Position numbers and translations under genes: made by a program
Notes under the pieces: model-generated
Told to the model about the DNA's origin: nothing
Seen by the model: only the letters and a program-made list of their open reading frames with translations
Database searches by the model: none
Part shown: one piece after another, positions 51,546 to 60,166 of the stretch
Position numbering within the stretch: position 1 is the stretch's first letter
Layout: every line of letters starts with the position of its first letter
Source of the DNA: Pseudodesulfovibrio senegalensis
Lineage (GTDB): Bacteria > Desulfobacterota > Desulfovibrionia > Desulfovibrionales > Desulfovibrionaceae
DNA length: 64,000 nt
Reading direction: 5' to 3'
Assembly (NCBI RefSeq): GCF_008830225.1
Contig: NZ_WAIE01000007.1
Coordinates: 106,141-170,140 of the forward strand

Positions 51546-53015
51546 CTATTTCTTTTTGTTGAGCGCTTCCTGAATCTTGTCACCCAGCAGGCCGAATCCG
51601 CCGGAAGAGGCGGTGTCCTGCTTTTTGGGCTGGAACTGCTTCCACTCGTCGCCGTCGCGTTCGTCGCCGGTGCTTAGGGAAATCTTGCGCTCGCCCGCCT
51701 TGACCTGTCCGATGGTCACGGTCACGGTGTCGCCGGGATTCAGCTTGTCGAATTCCTTGGCTTTTTCCGAACGTGCCAGCACGGACTTGGGCAACAGGCC
51801 GGTGATGCCCGGCTCCAGATTGATGAAGATGCCGAACTGTTCGCGTTTTTCCACGGTTCCCTGAACCGTCTGTCCGGTCGCGTATTTTTCTTCAACGTCC
51901 ATCCACGGGTCGCCTTCCGCATCCTTCATGGACAGGGAAATGCGGCGCTTGTCCAGATCAATGCCTTTGATCTGCACGGATACGGTGTCACCTTCGGCCA
52001 CCATGTCGGACGGCTTGTGCACGCGTTTGGTGTAGCTCATCTCCGAAACATGGACCAGACCGTCCACACCCGGGGCTATCTGCACGAAGGCGCCGAAGTC
52101 CGCGAGCCGGACCACTTTTCCGGTGACCTTGTCGCCTTCGGCAAAGGTGGCGGCCACCGTGTCCCACGGGTCCTGAGCCAGTTCCTTCATGGACAGGGAT
52201 ATTTTGAGGTTGCCGGATTTTTCATGGGTTTCGATGCCCAGCACCTTGGCCTGCACCTTCTGGCCCACGGAAACGGCTTCTTCCGGGTGCTGCACGCGGG
52301 CATAGCCCAGAGCGGAGATATGCACCAGTCCTTCGACGCCGGGACGGAGCTCCACGAACGCGCCGAACGGGGCCAGCTTGCAGATGGTGCCTTCCACGGT
52401 GTCGCCCACGTTGACATCCTTGAGGAATTCCTCGGTGGCGGCCTGTGCTTCGCGCTCCATAATGGCCCGGCGCGAGACAACGATGTTGCGGCCGTTCTGT
52501 TCCAGTTTGGTGATCAAAAATTCGAAGGTCTGCCCGACATAGGGTTCGGTATCTTCCACGAAACGGTTGTCGATCTGGCTGACCGGACAGAATGCCCGGC
52601 GCTGCATGACCATGACGTTGAAGCCACCCTTGCAGGTGCCGCTGACTTTGCCTTCCACGGGCAGGCTGCTGGCCTTGGCTTCTTCCAGCATCTTGAGGCC
52701 GCCGATGCCCGAAAGGGCGCGGGAAAGCTTGATGCCGCTCGAATCGATGCCCACGACGTAGAGTTCGACGGTGTCGCCTTCGGCCACGGTGATGTTGCCT
52801 TCGTCGTCGAGCAGTTCGGCGCGCTCCACGATGCCGTCCAGCTTGGAGCCTGCGTCCACGAACACGGATGTTTCTCCTATGGAGATTACCGCGCCGGAGA
52901 CTTTGTCGCCAACCTGAAGGTTGTCGTTTCCGCCTTCGCTGTACTGTTCGAAGAGTTCTGCAAAGCTCTCTTCGCCTTCGCCCTGGCCGTTGGTCTTGTT
53001 GATGTCTTCGGACAT
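51546..53015 (-). CDS. rpsA: S1-domain RNA-binding protein (ribosomal S1-like)
   Basis: 489 residues, start at ATG 53015 (GGAAACGAG). About five S1 units: VSGAVISIGETSVFVD, VSGTCKGGFNVMVM (degenerate), EGTICKLAPFGAFVELRPGVEGLVHIS, TGKVVRLADFGAFVQIAPGVDGLVHVS and QGTVEKREQFGIFINLEPGITGLL. Shorter than the six-domain S1 of E. coli. It helps bind mRNA to the ribosome in family members. Acidic N-terminus. It is next to ftsY; whether another S1 exists in the genome cannot be seen. Confidence 0.85.
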   Translation of the reverse strand: MSEDINKTNGQGEGEESFAELFEQYSEGGNDNLQVGDKVSGAVISIGETSVFVDAGSKLDGIVERAELLDDEGNITVAEGDTVELYVVGIDSSGIKLSRALSGIGGLKMLEEAKASSLPVEGKVSGTCKGGFNVMVMQRRAFCPVSQIDNRFVEDTEPYVGQTFEFLITKLEQNGRNIVVSRRAIMEREAQAATEEFLKDVNVGDTVEGTICKLAPFGAFVELRPGVEGLVHISALGYARVQHPEEAVSVGQKVQAKVLGIETHEKSGNLKISLSMKELAQDPWDTVAATFAEGDKVTGKVVRLADFGAFVQIAPGVDGLVHVSEMSYTKRVHKPSDMVAEGDTVSVQIKGIDLDKRRISLSMKDAEGDPWMDVEEKYATGQTVQGTVEKREQFGIFINLEPGITGLLPKSVLARSEKAKEFDKLNPGDTVTVTIGQVKAGERKISLSTGDERDGDEWKQFQPKKQDTASSGGFGLLGDKIQEALNKKK

Positions 53016-53037
53016 GATCTCGTTTCCGGGTAAATGG

Positions 53038-54402
53038 TTAGGAGGCGAGCAGCGCCTTGGCAAAGTCCTTGCCGTTGAACGGGCGAAGGTCTTCCATTTT
53101 CTCTCCCAGCCCAACATAGGTGATGGGCACCTGATATTGCAGGCTCACGGCCACGACGACTCCGCCCTTGGCGGTTCCGTCCAGCTTGGTGAGCACTATT
53201 TCATCCACTCCCACGGCTTCGTGGAAGAGCTTGGTTTGCGAAAGCGCGTTCTGGCCGGTGGTGGCGTCGATGACCAGCAGGGAACGGTGCGGTGCGCCCT
53301 CATGCTTCTTGCCCAGAACCCGGCGTATTTTTTTGAGTTCTTCCATGAGATTGACCTTGGTGTGCAGACGGCCTGCCGTGTCGAGCAGCAGCAGGTCGTA
53401 GCCTTCGGCCACGCATTTTTCCATGGCCTCGTAGGCCACGGCCGCCGGGTCGGAGCCTTCGTCCTTGGAAAAGAATCCGCAGTCCAGACGTTTGGCCCAC
53501 ACGGCCAGTTGGTCGATGGCCGCGGCCCGAAACGTGTCGCCCGCGGCAATGAGCACTTTTTTGCCCTGCATCTGTGCGCGGTGCGCCAGCTTGGCGATGG
53601 TCGTGGTCTTGCCCACGCCGTTCACGCCCACCATCATGACCACTTCCGGCGGGTTGACGGCCTGAATTCTCGGGCCGATCTTGAAGATTTCTTCCAGTTC
53701 GTCGCGCAGGATGTCCTTGAAGTCTTCAGGGTTGTCCGTGTCTGCCTTGCGCGCGCGTTCCTTGAGGTTGTCCATCAGGCGCGAGGCCGCTTCCATGCCC
53801 ACGTCCGCCATGATCAGGATTTCCTCGAATTCCTCCCAGAAATCCTCATCCATGGAACTGTGCGAGGCCAGAAGGCCGTCGATGCGTTTGGTGATCTGTT
53901 CCTTGGTTTTGGATATGCCTTCGGAGAGCTTGAGGAACAGGCGGTCCCGCTCGTCTTCTTCGTCCTCGAGGTCCAAAGCCAGCGTGAGGCGGTATTGCAG
54001 TTCCGAGCGGAATTCGGGCACGTTTTCGTAGCCCATTTCATCCAGCCATTTGGCAAAGCGGTCGATGAAATCCTTGGATTCCGTTTCGGGCGCGTCAAGC
54101 GCGGAAAAGAGAAAGGCAAGGCGTTCCCAGAGTTGGTCTCCGGCCGTGTCCACGCCGTCCAGAACCGCGTTCAGCCATTCGGACAACCTGGGTTCCGCCT
54201 GACGCAGGGCCAGAGTCAGTTCCTTTTGCCAGTCCTGACCTGGTTGCGTCGCAGGTTGCGCTTCGGACGGTTGTTCCCGCTGTTCCGGTTCTGCGGAAGG
54301 AGGCGGCGTTGCGCCCGTATCTTTCAGGTATTGGTCCACGGCCTGCTGGGCCGCGTCTTCCGGGCTTTGCCAGAATTTCTTGACTTTGGAAAAGAATCCC
54401 AT
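53038..54402 (-). CDS. ftsY: SRP receptor FtsY
   Basis: 454 residues. GTPase that docks the signal recognition particle at the membrane. N-terminal acidic/Gln-rich A region (about 1-60), then the helical N domain and the G domain with [49 protein letters not shown] and [14 protein letters not shown]. The acidic region is long for a GC-rich species, giving membrane binding. 22 bases before the S1 gene, same strand. Confidence 0.95.
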   Translation of the reverse strand: MGFFSKVKKFWQSPEDAAQQAVDQYLKDTGATPPPSAEPEQREQPSEAQPATQPGQDWQKELTLALRQAEPRLSEWLNAVLDGVDTAGDQLWERLAFLFSALDAPETESKDFIDRFAKWLDEMGYENVPEFRSELQYRLTLALDLEDEEDERDRLFLKLSEGISKTKEQITKRIDGLLASHSSMDEDFWEEFEEILIMADVGMEAASRLMDNLKERARKADTDNPEDFKDILRDELEEIFKIGPRIQAVNPPEVVMMVGVNGVGKTTTIAKLAHRAQMQGKKVLIAAGDTFRAAAIDQLAVWAKRLDCGFFSKDEGSDPAAVAYEAMEKCVAEGYDLLLLDTAGRLHTKVNLMEELKKIRRVLGKKHEGAPHRSLLVIDATTGQNALSQTKLFHEAVGVDEIVLTKLDGTAKGGVVVAVSLQYQVPITYVGLGEKMEDLRPFNGKDFAKALLAS

Positions 54403-54542
54403 GGGTGTATTTACCTCGTTGCTGCTTAACTCTCGCCCGGAGGGTATATATCACGCGCTCGCGCGACGCAACAGTTGCGACGGCGTTGCCATTTTGTTTC
54501 GAAGTGGCTAGAAGAGCCAAAAAAACCTTAAAGGGGCTTTTT

Positions 54543-55910
54543 ATGCAACGCACCAAAATAAAGGACGCCTTGGCCGCAACACAGGCCATGGACGAGATTG
54601 TCATCAAGGGATGGGTCCGAACCAAGAGGGATTCCAAGGGATTTTCCTTTGTGGAGATCAATGACGGCTCCTGCCTGCAGAATATTCAGGCGATCGTGGA
54701 TCATACCCCGGAAATCGAGGCGACCCTGGCCGACGTGGGCACGGGCGCGGCCGTGGGTATTACCGGCTCATTGGTGGAGTCGCCGGGCAAGGGACAGAAG
54801 TGGGAGGTTCGCGGAACTGCCATTGAACTGATCGGCACTGCGGATCAGGAAACTTTTCCGTTGCAGAAAAAGCGGCATACTGATGAATTTTTGCGCGGCA
54901 TCGCGCACCTTCGCCCGCGCACCAACAAGTACGGAGCCATGTTCCGCATCCGCTCCGCATTGGCGCAGGGCGTGCACAAGTTTTTTGCCGAGCGCGGATT
55001 TTTCTATGTGCACACACCCATCCTGACCGGCTCGGACTGCGAAGGCGCGGGCGAAATGTTCCGGGTCACCAGCCTTGAACACGGCAGTCAGGCTCCCGTT
55101 GAGCAGGATTTTTTCGGCCGCCCCGCGCATCTGACCGTTTCCGGCCAGCTTGAGGCCGAGATGTTCTCGTTGGCTCTCGGCGACGTATATACCTTTGGTC
55201 CCACGTTCCGGGCCGAGAACTCCAATACCCCGCGCCACGTGGCCGAGTTCTGGATGATCGAGCCGGAAATGGCCTTCGTTGATCTGGCCGGGGACATGGA
55301 TTTCGGTGAGGAGATGATCAAGTATCTGGTGGCCCATGTGCTGGATACCTGTGCCTCGGACGTGGAGCTTTTTGCCAAGTGGGTAGACAAATCCCTCATG
55401 CCCACGCTGGAAACCGTGTTGAACAGGGAGTTCGTGCGCCTGCCGTATACCGAGGCCGTGGACATCCTGATCAAGAGCAACAAGAAGTTCGATTATCCCG
55501 TGGAATGGGGCATTGATTTGCAGACCGAGCACGAGCGGTTCCTGTGCGAGGAAAAATTCAAGCAGCCCCTGTATGTGTACGATTATCCCAAGAGCATCAA
55601 GCCGTTCTACATGCGGGTCAATGACGACGACAGGACCGTGGCCGCCATGGATTGCCTTGTGCCGCGCATCGGCGAGATCATCGGCGGTTCCCAGCGCGAG
55701 GAACGCATGGACGTGCTGCTGGCGCGCATGAAGGAAATGGATCTGCCCGAAGACCATTACTGGTGGTATGTGGATTCGCGGCGGTTCGGTTCGGTGCCGC
55801 ATTCCGGGTTCGGGCTCGGGTTCGAGCGTCTGCTCATGCTGGTGACCGGGGTGAGCAACATCCGCGACGCCATGCCGTTTCCGAGGACGCCCAACAATCT
55901 GGATTTTTAG
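54543..55910 (+). CDS. asnS: Asparaginyl-tRNA synthetase
   Basis: 455 residues from ATG 54543 (AAGGGG site). N-terminal OB fold ([24 protein letters not shown]) and class II core: motif 2 [25 protein letters not shown], and motif 3 [21 protein letters not shown]. Charges tRNA-Asn. Divergent from ftsY. Confidence 0.95.
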   Translation: MQRTKIKDALAATQAMDEIVIKGWVRTKRDSKGFSFVEINDGSCLQNIQAIVDHTPEIEATLADVGTGAAVGITGSLVESPGKGQKWEVRGTAIELIGTADQETFPLQKKRHTDEFLRGIAHLRPRTNKYGAMFRIRSALAQGVHKFFAERGFFYVHTPILTGSDCEGAGEMFRVTSLEHGSQAPVEQDFFGRPAHLTVSGQLEAEMFSLALGDVYTFGPTFRAENSNTPRHVAEFWMIEPEMAFVDLAGDMDFGEEMIKYLVAHVLDTCASDVELFAKWVDKSLMPTLETVLNREFVRLPYTEAVDILIKSNKKFDYPVEWGIDLQTEHERFLCEEKFKQPLYVYDYPKSIKPFYMRVNDDDRTVAAMDCLVPRIGEIIGGSQREERMDVLLARMKEMDLPEDHYWWYVDSRRFGSVPHSGFGLGFERLLMLVTGVSNIRDAMPFPRTPNNLDF

Positions 55911-55929
55911 TCTTCCGAAAAGAGAAAGG

Positions 55930-55954
55930 AAAGGCCCGGACAAACCGGGCCTTT
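55930..55954 (+). terminator. Terminator of asnS
   Basis: AAGGCCCGG/CCGGGCCTTTTTT hairpin 20 bases after the asnS stop. Confidence 0.9.
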
Positions 55955-55967
55955 TTTATACATGTTG

Positions 55968-56003
55968 AAAAAAGTGGGTACTATTTGTTGGACCCACTTT
56001 TTT
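55968..56003. terminator. Second hairpin, likely backup terminator
   Basis: AAAAAAGTGGGT/ACCCACTTTTTT with a 12-base loop, ahead of the next gene's ribosome site; symmetrical, so it can act on both strands. Confidence 0.75.
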
Positions 56004-56070
56004 TGATAATCGACCAAGGGTGGTTTAATAGGCATGTTGTCCCCAAACTGTATCCTTGGAGGGAGTATCG

Positions 56071-56442
56071 ATGAAGAAGAAATTGGTTTTGGCACTGTTC
56101 TTATTGTGCATGACGTGCGGCACATCCATTGCCGCAGAGATCAGTAATTCTGAAGAATGGTACCGTATGAACAAGTCAACGGTCGTTTGGGAGCAGGCTG
56201 CAGCCGTCGGTTACATAACTGCGATGTGCGATTCAGTGATTCGGCTTGGTGTTATTCCCAATAATATTCAATTGTCTTACGGTACCTATGCAGACCTGCT
56301 AATGGATTATCTCAACAATAATCCCGCACACTTTGCTGACGAGACCTTTGTGAACTTCGTCCGGATGCTGAAACACAAAGACTTCATTGCTGGGGACGAC
56401 AAAGCTATTCTGGGTGCGATGGCGTGGATCAGGAAACAGTAG
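56071..56442 (+). CDS. Secreted small protein, possibly Rap1a/Tai-like
   Basis: 123 residues from ATG 56071 (GGAGGGAGTATCG); the GTG at 56056 adds five residues. Signal peptide MKKKLVLALFLLCMTCGTSIAA. The mature part (AAAVGYITAMCDSV, LLMDYLNNNPAHFADETFVNFVRML) loosely resembles Rap1a/Tai periplasmic immunity proteins, where a yL..hP segment is conserved. Only one cysteine is in the mature part, which speaks against a disulfide. No effector gene adjoins. Resemblance uncertain. Confidence 0.55.
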   Translation: MKKKLVLALFLLCMTCGTSIAAEISNSEEWYRMNKSTVVWEQAAAVGYITAMCDSVIRLGVIPNNIQLSYGTYADLLMDYLNNNPAHFADETFVNFVRMLKHKDFIAGDDKAILGAMAWIRKQ

Positions 56443-56480
56443 ATGTGATCAAGTCGCAATCAAACAACCTAGGAAAATGA

Positions 56481-56514
56481 AGAACCCCTGTCTGCATAGC
56501 AAACAGGGGGTTCT
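56481..56514 (+). terminator. Terminator of the small secreted-protein gene
   Basis: AGAACCCCTGT/ACAGGGGGTTCT hairpin with an 9-base loop and a one-base bulge, followed by GTTCTG. No clean T run, so moderate confidence. Confidence 0.65.
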
Positions 56515-56565
56515 GTTCTGTTTTAGGCGTTTTCGTCAACACTTATGGAGAGAACCGGGCCTTTT

Positions 56566-57030
56566 TTATTTGATGGGCACGAAGAGCATGGTCCGCAGCT
56601 CCTGCGGCGGCGTGGTTTCCGGGTCATTCATGTATTGTTCGAAGGAGGCACGCGCGCAGTCGTACTGATGTCCGCTGTGCGGCAGCCATGTCTTCAGGAT
56701 TTCCCGCCAACTATCCCCGAGGGTTTCATATGGGCCGACATGCAGCGCAACCGCGCATTGCCCGGCCGGTATTGTTCCAAGTTGCACATTGCCTTCGGTT
56801 TCGGGTGTTTCCCGCAGCGTGATGCAGGCGTCGTAGCGCAGGTCCTGTTCCGGTGTCTGTTCCGGGTCGTCGTGGCCGATGCCGAAAAATAGCGTTTCCG
56901 GGGTCAGCAGCCCTTTGGGCATGGCCCATGCACACAACTCATCCCAGGCCGTTTTGCAGTCCATGTACGGGCCGGTGTGGCGCACGTATGCGATTGAATG
57001 GGTGCCGGTCATTTTGATGTCCACATTCAT
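56566..57030 (-). CDS. GyrI-like small-molecule-binding protein
   Basis: 154 residues: one GyrI/effector-binding domain (SIAYVRHTGPYMDCKTAWDELCAWA, LRYDACITL, GPYETLGDSW, FVPIK). It parallels the C-terminal half of the next gene (AYIRHTGPYFECTAAWERLCAWA), so the two come from a duplication. Such stand-alone domains bind or sequester small lipophilic compounds. Separated by 14 bases from the upstream AraC gene. Confidence 0.85.
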   Translation of the reverse strand: MNVDIKMTGTHSIAYVRHTGPYMDCKTAWDELCAWAMPKGLLTPETLFFGIGHDDPEQTPEQDLRYDACITLRETPETEGNVQLGTIPAGQCAVALHVGPYETLGDSWREILKTWLPHSGHQYDCARASFEQYMNDPETTPPQELRTMLFVPIK

Positions 57031-57044
57031 GGTATCTCCTTTGT

Positions 57045-57932
57045 TTAAGCGAGGGGAACGTATATGTCGGTCACAAGTTCTTCCGCACTTACCTGTTCTA
57101 GGGTGTTGCGGTATATTTCAAGGCTCGGTTGATCCGGCACGTCCCGCCCGGATGCGGGCAGCCACTGCCACATCATTTGGGTGTAGGTTTCTTCCATCTT
57201 TTCGTATGGGCCATAGTGGGTTGCCGTCAGATATTCGCAGGCCGGCAGTTCTTTTATGGTCACGTCGTTTTCCGGACCAATGCCTTTCGGTATGGTGATG
57301 CAGGCGTCATAGCGGATTTTGTTTTCGGGTGTGATGGTCGGATCATCGTAGCAGATACCCAGAAACAAGGTGTCCTCTCGCAGAACGTTATTGCCCTGCG
57401 CCCATGCGCAGAGTCGTTCCCACGCGGCCGTGCATTCGAAGTAGGGCCCGGTGTGCCGTATGTAGGCGACCCGTTGGGGACCGAAATCCGTCGTGCCCAA
57501 TTTCAGGGGTTTTTCGTTACGGACTGGATCCTCAATGGAAAGTTGGGTCCCGGGACTGTAGTGGATGCCGGACGGGGTTTCCGGGAAAAGAAAGCGTTGA
57601 TTCGTTTTCCTGAATTTCGAGGGAGCCTGACCGAACATCTTTCTGAAGGCGCGGCTGAATGATTCGAGCGTTTCATAGCCTGCGTCAAAGGCTATGCCCG
57701 TCACCTGCGCATCGCCATAGGCAAGTTGCACGGCGGCCCGCTCCAGACGAAGGCGGCGGATGTGCTCGCCCAGTGTTTCTCCGACCATGCCTTTGAATAT
57801 GCGGTGAAAGTGCGAGAGCGAAAAGCAGGCGCGCGCTGCAACCTGTTCCGGGTCGATGGCCTGATCCAGTGAGGCCTGAATATAGCAGAGCGCGTCGCTC
57901 ATGCGTTGATGCAGTGTGAGTTGCTGTTGCAC
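57045..57932 (-). CDS. AraC-family regulator with GyrI-like C-terminal domain
   Basis: 295 residues from a GTG at 57932 with CAGGAG; the open frame to 58043 adds a basic tail of doubtful reality. N-terminal AraC helix-turn-helix pair (VAARACFSLSHFHRIFKGMVGETLGEHIRRLRLERAA, AFDAGYETLESFSRAFRKMFGQAP), C-terminal GyrI domain. Layout as in Rob/SoxS-like multidrug regulators. It likely senses a small compound. The neighbouring TetR-RND module makes an efflux link plausible but unproven. Confidence 0.88.
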   Translation of the reverse strand: MQQQLTLHQRMSDALCYIQASLDQAIDPEQVAARACFSLSHFHRIFKGMVGETLGEHIRRLRLERAAVQLAYGDAQVTGIAFDAGYETLESFSRAFRKMFGQAPSKFRKTNQRFLFPETPSGIHYSPGTQLSIEDPVRNEKPLKLGTTDFGPQRVAYIRHTGPYFECTAAWERLCAWAQGNNVLREDTLFLGICYDDPTITPENKIRYDACITIPKGIGPENDVTIKELPACEYLTATHYGPYEKMEETYTQMMWQWLPASGRDVPDQPSLEIYRNTLEQVSAEELVTDIYVPLA

Positions 57933-58082
57933 GGTTGCTCCTGTTTGCTTGTGCGCCTTTTTAGCCCCGGGCGTGCGCTTTTGCCTGACGGTTTTTATCA
58001 CGTTTTCGATTTTTCGGAAGGTTGTTGACCGCGCCGTGCGCATGGTTTATTCATTTGAATAAATCAAATGAATGGAGAGCGC

Positions 58083-58784
58083 ATGACGCAACAGAATAAT
58101 TCGGAAAACCGGGCGCATGGCCCGGAAAAAACACGGGAACAGTTGATTGGGTCCGGGCTTCGGCTGTTTGGGCAATACGGTTTCGAAGGAACGACCACGC
58201 GCGCGCTCGCCAGAGATGCCGGAGTGAATCAGGCGGCCATCCCGTATCATTTTGGCGGCAAGGAAGGGTTGTATCGGGCCGTGGTCGAATGGGTTGTGGA
58301 GACTATTTTGGGCGAAGACCGTGCCCATGTGTCGCAGTTCCCCGCCCGTCTGGCCGAGGCGAACGGAAATCCTGTGCGGCAGGCCGCTGTCGTGCGTTCC
58401 ATGATTTCATTTCTTGCCGGAAATATTCTGGGCTCGGAATCGCTGCGGGAGCGTGCGGCGTTCATCATGCGCGAATACGCTGAAGCGGGGATAGGCTTTG
58501 ATATCATATATGAACGGCTGGTGCGAGAGGTGCATGTGATGATAACGCATATGGTGGCCGTGATATCGGGCCTTCCCGAGGAATCGGACGAGGCCAAGCT
58601 GCGCGCGCACACGCTGGTGGGCATGGTCATCGGGTTTGCCATGGGGCGTCCGGTTGTTTTTGCCCGCATGCCGTGGGACGGCTATACTCCTGAGCGGGTG
58701 CGGGATGTTGTTCGGGTTGTTTCGGATATGGCATTGTCGGCCCTTGGGTTGCCGGCAGGGGAGGGAACATGTTGCAGAGGATGA
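58083..58784 (+). CDS. TetR-family repressor (CerR/DUF1956 type)
   Basis: 233 residues from ATG 58083 (TGGAGAGCGC). Helix-turn-helix TTTRALARDAGVNQAAIPYHFGGKEGLYRAV near the N-terminus and a C-terminal domain of the CerR kind (ILGSESLRERAAFIMREYAE). Overlaps the following membrane-fusion gene by 16 bases, so it is the local regulator of the pump, probably a repressor released by a toxic compound. Confidence 0.88.
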   Translation: MTQQNNSENRAHGPEKTREQLIGSGLRLFGQYGFEGTTTRALARDAGVNQAAIPYHFGGKEGLYRAVVEWVVETILGEDRAHVSQFPARLAEANGNPVRQAAVVRSMISFLAGNILGSESLRERAAFIMREYAEAGIGFDIIYERLVREVHVMITHMVAVISGLPEESDEAKLRAHTLVGMVIGFAMGRPVVFARMPWDGYTPERVRDVVRVVSDMALSALGLPAGEGTCCRG

Positions 58785-60166
58785 TTGCCCGTATTGTGGA
58801 CTTTTGCGCTAGTCATCGTCGGCTTGTCCTGTTCCCGGCCGTTGCGTTCGGCGTTCTCGTGTTGGTCGTGATGGTAAAGCTTCGTGGCGGGCCGCAGCAG
58901 CAAACACCCACTGAGCGGGTGGTTGCTGTCCGCGTGTTGGCCGCGCCCGAGCTGGCCGTTGTTCCCCGTGTTGTCGGATACGGGTACGTCCAGCCGGGTC
59001 AGGTGTGGGATGCCGTGGCGGAAGTAGGGGGCAAGGTCGTATTCGTTCATCGCAACCTCAAGAAAGGTAATGTCATTGGTGCGGGAGAAGAGATCATTGG
59101 CATTGATCCGGCCGAACCGGGCCTCGCCCGGGAGCGGACCGAGGCTGATGTGCAGGATATCCTGGCCCAGATTCAGCGCCTGGACCAGGCAGAAAACAAC
59201 GCCAGACGACAGCTGAGAATAGAGAAGGGCAAGTTGGCTCTTTCTCAAAAGGAGTTCGAACGCAACAAGAAGCTTCATGCGGAGAAGGTCATATCGAAGT
59301 CTGAACTGGATCGGGCCGAGCAGAATTACCTGACCCAGAGCAATGCTGTGCAGAATTTTCAATCCACGCTGAATACCATTCCGGCAGAACGCCAGCAACT
59401 CATGGCGCGGCTGGCCTCCGCGCGTTCGCAACTGGCGGATGCCCGTCTTGACGAGGCGAAAACAGTCATTCAAGCTCCGTTTGATTGCCGTGTGGCCGCA
59501 GAGAGCGTGGAGCCGGGGCAGGCGGTCAAGATTGGCGACGTTTTGGCCACGCTGGACAGCATCGGCGTGTCCGAGGCCTTTGCCCAGATGCCACTTTATT
59601 CATTCAAGAATATCCTGCCGCGCGGCTTTCGTCCTTCGTTTTCCGGTGGCGTGCCGGACATGCAGCAGGTCAGGGACCTGCTGGGATTGACAGCAGTCAT
59701 CCGTTTGCGGCTTCCGGACGGTACCGTGGAGTGGGACGGGCGCGTGGCCCGAATCAGCGAGTCCGTGGACCCGGATACACGGACCATCGGCATTTACGTT
59801 GCGGTGGACGATCCGTATCTGAAGGTCGAGGGCGGGGTTCGTCCTCCATTGCTTAAGAATATGTACGCCGAGGTGGAACTGCGCGGGCGGCCGAGAAAGC
59901 CCGCCGTGGTGGTGCCCCGGTCTGCGGTGCACGAGGGCGTCGTCTATGTGGCGGACAAGGAAGACCGCCTTGCGTTTCGTCCCGTGAAGACCTACGCCCC
60001 CCAATCCGGTTTCGTGACCGTGAGCGAAGGGCTTGACGCGGGCGAACGTGTGGTGCTCAGCGATGTTATTCCGGCCATAAAGGGCATGAAGCTCAAGCCG
60101 GTTGCCGATGAGGAAGCCTTGCAGCGACTGGTGGACGAAGCCTTGGGCCGGGGAGCGGTCCAATGA
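58769..60166 (+). CDS. RND efflux membrane-fusion (periplasmic adaptor) protein
   Basis: 465 residues. N-terminal anchor (about 18-38, LVLFPAVAFGVLVLVVMV), a lipoyl-like half (VQPGQVWDAVAEVGGKVVFVHRNLKKGNVI), a long coiled coil (about 125-220), the second lipoyl half (APFDCRVAAESVEPGQAVKIGD), then beta-barrel parts. Connects the RND pump to an outer-membrane channel. Overlaps the pump gene by four bases. Confidence 0.92.
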   Translation: MLQRMIARIVDFCASHRRLVLFPAVAFGVLVLVVMVKLRGGPQQQTPTERVVAVRVLAAPELAVVPRVVGYGYVQPGQVWDAVAEVGGKVVFVHRNLKKGNVIGAGEEIIGIDPAEPGLARERTEADVQDILAQIQRLDQAENNARRQLRIEKGKLALSQKEFERNKKLHAEKVISKSELDRAEQNYLTQSNAVQNFQSTLNTIPAERQQLMARLASARSQLADARLDEAKTVIQAPFDCRVAAESVEPGQAVKIGDVLATLDSIGVSEAFAQMPLYSFKNILPRGFRPSFSGGVPDMQQVRDLLGLTAVIRLRLPDGTVEWDGRVARISESVDPDTRTIGIYVAVDDPYLKVEGGVRPPLLKNMYAEVELRGRPRKPAVVVPRSAVHEGVVYVADKEDRLAFRPVKTYAPQSGFVTVSEGLDAGERVVLSDVIPAIKGMKLKPVADEEALQRLVDEALGRGAVQ

